From: UBA967 sp044375555
Lineage (GTDB): Bacteria; Verrucomicrobiota; Verrucomicrobiia; Chthoniobacterales; Terrimicrobiaceae
Direction of reading: 5' to 3'
Length of the DNA: 9,368 bases
Assembly (NCBI GenBank): GCA_044375555.1
Contig: JBILML010000051.1
Span: 1-9,368, forward strand
In this document: positions 5,420-9,368 of the stretch, in pieces
Position numbering within the stretch: the first letter of the stretch is position 1
How the letters are laid out: every line of letters starts with the position of its first letter
The notes under the pieces: model-generated
Seen by the model: only the letters and a program-made list of their open reading frames with translations
What the model was told of the DNA's origin: nothing
Databases searched by the model: none
Translations under genes and position numbers: made by a program

Positions 5420-6439
5420 TCAATTTTTCGTGAGGAATTCGTGCGACATCGCCTCGAGCGTATCGATCCAGAGCGGGTGATCATTGAGGCAGGGGATCTG
5501 CTCCAATTCCTTCCCGCCGGCTTCCACGAAAGTCTCCATTCCGCGAATGCGGATTTCCTCGAGGGTCTCGAGGCAATCGGAAACAAACGCCGGGCACATC
5601 ACGAGGATGCGTTGAACGCCCTCCTTCGCGAGACGCTCGAATTCAAAGTCCGTGTAGGGCTTCAGCCACGGGTCGCGACCGAGGCGTGACTGGAAAGAAA
5701 CAGACCACTTTCCCTCGGGAACGCCGGCGGCTTTTGCGCACTTTTCCGCGGTGACGATACACTGGTGCTTGTAGCAAACCTCGTGAGCTGCCGCGCAGGG
5801 CGTGTGACAACAATCGGGGACCTTGAGGCAGTGCGAATGGGTGGGGTCGGACTTTTTGATGTGACGCTCGGGGATGCCGTGAAAACTAAAAAGCAGGTGA
5901 TCGAATCCCCCCGCGAGGTGCTCGCCCATGCTCGCCGCGAGGGCGGTGATGTAATCGGCCCGCTCGTAGTAGGGAGGTTGGACCACGATTTTCATGGCCG
6001 GATCGATTTTTTCGGCGAGTTCCTTCACGCGCACGACGGCGGTTTCGTAGCTCGACATCGCGTAATGCGGGAAAAGCGGGATCAGCAAAACCTCGGTCGC
6101 GCCTTTGGCTTTCAGGTTTTTGATTGCCGATTCGATCGAGGGGTTTTGATAGCGCATGGCGAGTTCGACCGGCACATCGACGCGCTTTTGGAGAAGTTCC
6201 TGGGAATGGCGACTGGCGACAATGAGCGGCGAGCCTTCGGGAGTCCAAATCGTCGAGTAGGCATGACCCGATTCTTTCGGGCGACTGATCAAAACAATTC
6301 CCACAATCAGGCGGCGGAGGATCCACGGCACATCGATCACCCGGCCATCCATTAGAAATTCGTTGAGGTAGCGGCGCACATCCGGAACGGATGGCGAATC
6401 CGGGGAGCCCAAATTAACCAACAGGATTGCCTTGCTCAT
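5420..6439 (-). CDS. hemH: Ferrochelatase, probably with a cysteine-ligated Fe-S cluster
   Basis: A 339-aa enzyme that inserts Fe2+ into protoporphyrin (or coproporphyrin, depending on pathway) near the end of heme synthesis. The N-terminal LLVNLGSP (6-13) and PLFPHYAMSSYET (121-133) are family signatures. The metal-site His187 lies in SFHGIPERH and Glu291 in CLETLEEI. Right after the active-site His is an insert carrying Cys204, 210, 211, 215, 222, 227 and 234 (H-C-L-K-V-P-D-C-C-H-T-P-C... C-Y-K-H-Q-C). Some bacterial ferrochelatases are known to bind a [2Fe-2S] cluster through an internal cysteine segment of this sort. Which four act as ligands cannot be read from the sequence. It follows sufE by 60 bp with no terminator between them, so it is probably the last gene of that operon. 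A Shine-Dalgarno sequence is not obvious. Confidence 0.96.
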   Translation of the reverse strand: MSKAILLVNLGSPDSPSVPDVRRYLNEFLMDGRVIDVPWILRRLIVGIVLISRPKESGHAYSTIWTPEGSPLIVASRHSQELLQKRVDVPVELAMRYQNPSIESAIKNLKAKGATEVLLIPLFPHYAMSSYETAVVRVKELAEKIDPAMKIVVQPPYYERADYITALAASMGEHLAGGFDHLLFSFHGIPERHIKKSDPTHSHCLKVPDCCHTPCAAAHEVCYKHQCIVTAEKCAKAAGVPEGKWSVSFQSRLGRDPWLKPYTDFEFERLAKEGVQRILVMCPAFVSDCLETLEEIRIRGMETFVEAGGKELEQIPCLNDHPLWIDTLEAMSHEFLTKN

Positions 6440-6499
6440 AGGGCGTGGAGGTTGCTCGCAGCGCTCCCGATTTTCAAACCTTTCCGCGCGGGTAGCGAC

Positions 6500-6955
6500 T
6501 CAATGAAGAGCCGCGCGCTGGCGGTTCAGCCAAACCTTTGTGATCCCCTTCATGCGAGTGAGAATGTAGTAAACGGTCTGGCTGCGCTGGCGCACGAGGT
6601 CGGCACCCACGATTTTCGGGACGAAGTCAGCCGGAATCTCCAAGACCTGCTCCGGGGTGCAACCGGCAAGGCCCTTGCAAAGGATCGAGGTCATCGCCTT
6701 TGTGAGCGTCTGCACCTGCGGACCAAGCGTGACGCGGAATTCGCAGGCGCGGGTGCTCGAGATTTTCAGAAAAACCCCAACGGTGTCCGTGCATTCCTCG
6801 TCCTTGCGCACATCTTCCAGATCGAAGGACTCGCCATCGCGCGGGGCGTTTTTCGCAGCTGCCGAGGCGTAAGAAATCAGGGATTCGCGCTTTTCGGGAG
6901 CCGGCAGGGATTCGAAGAGTGAGACGATTTGGGCGAGCTTTTCGGGGTATTCCAT
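6500..6955 (-). CDS. sufE: SufE-like sulfur acceptor protein
   Basis: A 151-aa protein of the SufE/CsdE family, which takes persulfide sulfur from a donor enzyme and passes it to Fe-S cluster assembly. The expected pattern is present: an N-terminal helix region, the reactive Cys55 in E-E-C-T-D-T-V-G-V-F (matching the Q-G-C-Q-S-x-V-W loop position), then a strand and helices including GLAGCTPEQVLEIP (95-108) and the C-terminal SQTVYYILTRMK (124-135). The length is normal. The Cys-loop wording differs from the standard 'GC(Q/T)SxVW', with Glu before Cys, so this is a divergent member. The ATG lies 3 bp after the sulfurtransferase stop codon, giving a tight operon. No sufS desulfurase gene is in view, so the sulfur donor could be that sulfurtransferase or an unlinked desulfurase. 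Confidence 0.82.
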   Translation of the reverse strand: MEYPEKLAQIVSLFESLPAPEKRESLISYASAAAKNAPRDGESFDLEDVRKDEECTDTVGVFLKISSTRACEFRVTLGPQVQTLTKAMTSILCKGLAGCTPEQVLEIPADFVPKIVGADLVRQRSQTVYYILTRMKGITKVWLNRQRAALH

Positions 6956-6958
6956 GGC

Positions 6959-7816
6959 TTAGCCTCGCTCGATCGGCGCACCCACGCGGTTGCCCCATTC
7001 GGTCCAGGAACCGTCGTAGTTGCGGACATTTTTGTATCCAAGGAGGTAGGTGAGGACGAACCACGTGTGGCTCGAGCGCTCCCCGATGCGGCAATACGCG
7101 ATGACATCCTGGCCGCGCATGAGCCCCGCCTCTTCCTCATAAATCGCACGGAGCTCCGCAGCGGACTTGAAAGTGCCGTCCTCTTTGACCGCCATTTTCC
7201 AGGGAACGCTTGCCGCGCCGGGGACATGGCCGCCGCGAAGAACTCCCTCCTGAGGATACTCCGGCATGTGGGTGATTTCGCCTCGGAATTCGCCGGGGGA
7301 ACGCACATCGATGAGCGCATGTCCGGCCCGGCTGTGGGCGAGGGCTTGGTCGTAGAAAGCACGGATCTCGACATCGCGGCGTTCGGCTGCGGGAGTGTAT
7401 CGACCCTTCACAAAATGCGGCACAGCGCGAGTGAGGTGGCGATTTTCCCCGACCCATTTGTCGCGACCACCATCCATGATCTTCACTTTTTCGTGCCCGA
7501 AAAGCCGGAAGGTCCAGAGCGCATAGCAAGCCCACCAGTTCGATTTATCGCCATAGAAAACCACCGTCGTCTCATTCGAAATTCCGTGCCTTTCGCAAAG
7601 TTCGGCGAATTGTTTTGGGGAAACATAATCGCGGATCGTCTGGTCCTGCAGGTCTGCGCGCCAATCGATATGCACAGCCCCCTGGATGTGGCCGGTGTCG
7701 TAGAGAAGGTAGTCCTCGTTGCTCTCCACAAGGCGGACGCCGGAGTCCGACAAATGCTCGGAGACCCACTGCGTCGTGACCAAGGCATCCGGCTGGGCGT
7801 AATTTTTATCAATCAT
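6959..7816 (-). CDS. sseA: Thiosulfate/3-mercaptopyruvate sulfurtransferase, two rhodanese domains
   Basis: A 285-aa cytoplasmic enzyme that carries sulfane sulfur as a cysteine persulfide and passes it to a thiol acceptor. An inactive N-terminal rhodanese domain (about 10-135; YDTGHIQGAVHIDW at 39-52) is followed by a catalytic domain (about 150-280; LIDVRSPGEFRGE at 168-180, GHVPGAASVPW at 196-206). The active-site loop is AYCRIGERSSHTW with Cys242. CRIGERS and the following SHTWFVL resemble CysA/SseA-type thiosulfate sulfurtransferases; the mercaptopyruvate type usually has CGSGVTA, so thiosulfate is the likelier donor. It sits between the GYF-like gene (54-bp gap) and sufE (3-bp gap). No strong ribosome binding site is seen. 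The symbol is approximate. Confidence 0.92.
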   Translation of the reverse strand: MIDKNYAQPDALVTTQWVSEHLSDSGVRLVESNEDYLLYDTGHIQGAVHIDWRADLQDQTIRDYVSPKQFAELCERHGISNETTVVFYGDKSNWWACYALWTFRLFGHEKVKIMDGGRDKWVGENRHLTRAVPHFVKGRYTPAAERRDVEIRAFYDQALAHSRAGHALIDVRSPGEFRGEITHMPEYPQEGVLRGGHVPGAASVPWKMAVKEDGTFKSAAELRAIYEEEAGLMRGQDVIAYCRIGERSSHTWFVLTYLLGYKNVRNYDGSWTEWGNRVGAPIERG

Positions 7817-7870
7817 GGTGCGCCATTAACATCCAAGCGCCTGCTGCGCGCAAGTGGCAATGGACCCCAG

Positions 7871-8347
7871 TCAGGAGTTCGCTTCCTCAAGCGCCGCGAT
7901 GCGGGCTTCCAGATTCGCGATGGTTTCCGACGCGATGCGCAGTTCGTTTTCGAGTTCCGCCACCCGGCTGATCAAGCGGCTCGTATCGGCTTCCAGATAA
8001 AATGGAGACTCCGCGACGCTCATGGTCTCCCCGGTGCAGCAATTCACGATCGGCGTGGAGGCATCGATCTCGCCGATGTTTAGAAACTCCAAAATCGCCC
8101 CGGCACTTGTGGGGCCATAAAGCGGATTCCCTTTCACCTCGATCAACCAGTCCATGCGGAGGTCTTCGATCATCGGCGCCTTGGTCCAAGTCTTGCCGTC
8201 GTTCGAGATCGAGTCCTGCGCATTGATCTGAGCAGCGTCGGCCCACTCGAGGAGTTTCTCAAAAGGAACAGGACCATGGACATTTCCAGAGCCATGTTTT
8301 TTCAACAGCCATACGGGGGACTGGTCGGAAGGCATATCGGGAAGCAA
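7871..8347 (-). CDS. Two GYF_2-like (DUF4339-type) domains plus a C-terminal coiled coil, function unknown
   Basis: A 158-aa protein without a signal peptide or membrane segment. Two repeats of about 50 residues are visible: 12-62 (WLLKKHG...VHGPVPFEKLLEWADAAQI...D.I...G..W) and 67-117 (WLIEVKGNPLYGPTSAGAILEFLNIGEID). They share the G-P-x-x-x-x-x-L-x-x-x-x-x-x-x-x-I pattern of GYF_2 domains, which are thought to bind proteins or peptides. Residues 122-156 form a heptad-rich coiled coil (L125, V129, L132, L136, I143, L146, I150, L153). The frame opens with TTG at 8347, six bases after GAGGA (8354-8358); ATG at 8335 is an alternative four codons later with poorer spacing. It lies between the RNase R terminator and the sulfurtransferase gene and may head that operon. 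The role is unknown. Confidence 0.75.
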   Translation of the reverse strand: MLPDMPSDQSPVWLLKKHGSGNVHGPVPFEKLLEWADAAQINAQDSISNDGKTWTKAPMIEDLRMDWLIEVKGNPLYGPTSAGAILEFLNIGEIDASTPIVNCCTGETMSVAESPFYLEADTSRLISRVAELENELRIASETIANLEARIAALEEANS

Positions 8348-8353
8348 AGGATT

Positions 8354-8358
8354 TCCTC
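8354..8358 (-). promoter_or_regulatory. Ribosome binding site favouring a TTG start for the GYF-like gene
   Basis: GAGGA on the minus strand, six bases from TTG 8347 but about 18 from ATG 8335. This spacing is the reason for the chosen start. Confidence 0.5.
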
Positions 8359-8400
8359 AGGCTTGTGCGGAATGCAAGGGCGTTATTATTGCGAACTCCG

Positions 8401-8426
8401 AAAAAAACCAGGCGCGTTATGCCCTG
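8401..8426 (-). terminator. Probable rho-independent terminator overlapping the RNase R stop codon
   Basis: On the minus strand CAGGGC (8426-8421), loop ATAAC containing the TAA stop, then GCgCCTG with one bulged G (8415-8409), G, and seven Ts (8407-8401). A weak-to-moderate stem followed by a clean U-tract fits an intrinsic terminator; the stem is short and bulged, so strength is uncertain. Confidence 0.55.
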
Positions 8427-9368
8427 TCCTTTGCGAGTTTGAAATCCACCTGCTGTTTCAGCATGTCCACGCGATCGACAGCCACCTCGATGATGTCGCC
8501 GACCTGATAAACCTTCTTCGTGCGACGCCCCACGATGCGGCACCGCGGTGCGTCGTGGACGAAAAAATCCCCCTCCAGCGTGGAAATATGAATGAGACCG
8601 GTGAGCAAAAACTCCGGGAGTTCCACAAAGAGCCCGAAATTCCGGGCATCCATGATCACCGCGCGGAATGCCTGGCGTTTCTCCGAGGCGGCTTGAATTT
8701 GGAAAAATTCCAGTTTCTTGAGTCGCACGGATTCCTTTTCCGCATCGGCCGCCGTGCGCTCGGTGGTCGAAATGTGCTCCGCGAGCGCGCCGAGCGAGCT
8801 GGAATCCGGGCCGATTTTGGAGAGACCCAAGCGCCGCTCGAGGGCTCGGTGGACTATGAGATCGCTGTAGCGGCGGATCGGGCTCGTGAAGTGGGTGTAG
8901 TCGCTTTTCGAGAGGCCATAGTGGCCCAGTGGCTCGGTGAAATACCGCGCGCGCTTGAGGCTCTTGAGCAGGGCGATTTTGACGGCAGGGCCGAAGGGCT
9001 TGCCCTTCACGGCGAGCAGGAGTTTTTGGATTTCCGAACGCTGGGTGAGGTCTCCGGCATGGATGCCTTGAGAAGCCGCGAATTCGCGGAACTCGAGTAG
9101 CTTTTCGGGATCGGGATTTTCGTGGATTCGGTAAACAGTCGGCTGCTTTTGGTGTTTGAGTTCGCGGGCGACGAGTTCGTTGGCGAGCAACATGAACTCC
9201 TCGATGAGTTGGTGCGAAATGTCGTTCTCCACCTTCTCCAACCGGATCGGCTTGCCGAGTTCGTCGAGCCGCACCTTCACCTCGGGAAACTCGAGATCGA
9301 GCGAGCCGGCGTCAAAGCGCTTGCGGCGCAGGAGCGAGGCGAGATCCCAGGCCGTGTGGAGTTTTTGA
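8417..9368 (-). CDS. rnr: RNase R / RNase II-family 3'-5' exoribonuclease, C-terminal part (5' end outside window)
   Basis: About 316 residues of a processive exoribonuclease that degrades mRNA and structured RNA. The frame enters from the right edge (Q-K-L-H-T-A-W-D-L-A-S-L-L-R-R-K-R-F at the start), so the GTG at 9280 is an internal codon and not the gene start. The rest of the RNB catalytic domain follows: E-V-K-V-R-L-D-E, EEFMLLANE, then the HFTSPIRRYSDLIVHR signature. A C-terminal S1 RNA-binding domain follows: F-R-A-V-I...N-F-G-L-F-V-E-L...G-L-I-H-I-S, then V-G-D-I-I-E-V-A-V-D-R-V-D...V-D-F-K-L. The basic tail seen in some RNase R proteins is absent, as the protein ends soon after the S1 domain. 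RNase R is favoured over RNase II by general pattern, but the N-terminal cold-shock domains are outside the window. Confidence 0.92.
   Translation of the reverse strand, partial: QKLHTAWDLASLLRRKRFDAGSLDLEFPEVKVRLDELGKPIRLEKVENDISHQLIEEFMLLANELVARELKHQKQPTVYRIHENPDPEKLLEFREFAASQGIHAGDLTQRSEIQKLLLAVKGKPFGPAVKIALLKSLKRARYFTEPLGHYGLSKSDYTHFTSPIRRYSDLIVHRALERRLGLSKIGPDSSSLGALAEHISTTERTAADAEKESVRLKKLEFFQIQAASEKRQAFRAVIMDARNFGLFVELPEFLLTGLIHISTLEGDFFVHDAPRCRIVGRRTKKVYQVGDIIEVAVDRVDMLKQQVDFKLAKDRA

Noticed and set aside
6929..8083. 384-aa plus-strand ORF opposite the sulfurtransferase
   Set aside because: Antisense shadow of a well-recognised rhodanese gene and its neighbours; long only because of GC-biased codon use.
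8276..9100. 274-aa plus-strand ORF opposite RNase R
   Set aside because: Antisense to the RNB and S1 domains and crosses the intergenic terminator; no recognisable family.
9278..9280. GTG as the true start of the RNase gene
   Set aside because: The frame stays open to the right edge and encodes family-like residues (AWDLASLLRRKRF), so the gene continues outside the window.

Overview
The window joins a mobile, repeat-rich intergenic segment (about 1-3500) to a compact block of conserved housekeeping genes (about 3510-9368). No rRNA or identifiable tRNA is present. The compact HemX-HemA pair, the short HemA, the cysteine-rich ferrochelatase and abundant palindromic repeats of the 'GCAGGCG-TCC-CGCCTGC' type would fit a moderately GC-rich Gram-negative of the Verrucomicrobiota/PVC kind. 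That is an inference from family resemblance, not something the sequence proves.

Left part. At 1-127 lies the end of an IS3-family insertion sequence, with the first 13 codons of its OrfA reading out of the window on the minus strand. A 206-bp AT-rich gene-free spacer follows. A complete group IIC intron (about 334-2272, minus strand) comes next: it has a canonical 5' end, a 429-aa reverse transcriptase/maturase, a recognisable domain V and VI, and a plausible 3' end. Its 5' exon is the arm of a palindromic intergenic repeat, a second copy of which lies at 3341-3424. Between the two copies are a second, unrelated palindromic element (2386-2579) with two covarying hairpins and a VapBC-type toxin-antitoxin pair (2658-3270) with a perfect 15-bp palindrome just before the antitoxin start.

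Right part. A plus-strand pair, hemX-hemA (4-bp overlap), encodes a CcsA/HemX-like membrane protein and glutamyl-tRNA reductase, the first committed step of C5 heme synthesis. Converging on it with 4 bp between the stop codons is a minus-strand cluster, read from right to left: an RNase R-family exonuclease (5' end outside the window) with a probable terminator over its stop, then a two-GYF-like-domain coiled-coil protein, a two-domain thiosulfate sulfurtransferase, a SufE-like sulfur acceptor, and ferrochelatase (hemH). The first and last enzymes of heme synthesis are therefore neighbours.

The most interesting signals are: (i) a group IIC intron seated precisely at the foot of a REP-like hairpin instead of a terminator or attC site; (ii) two intergenic repeat families, one with conserved loops and compensatory stem changes; (iii) a sulfurtransferase-SufE-ferrochelatase run in which the ferrochelatase has a seven-cysteine segment suggestive of an Fe-S cluster; (iv) a HemA lacking nearly all of the usual C-terminal dimerisation domain; and (v) a toxin-antitoxin operon whose palindrome overlaps a possible -10 box, with an apparently leaderless start.
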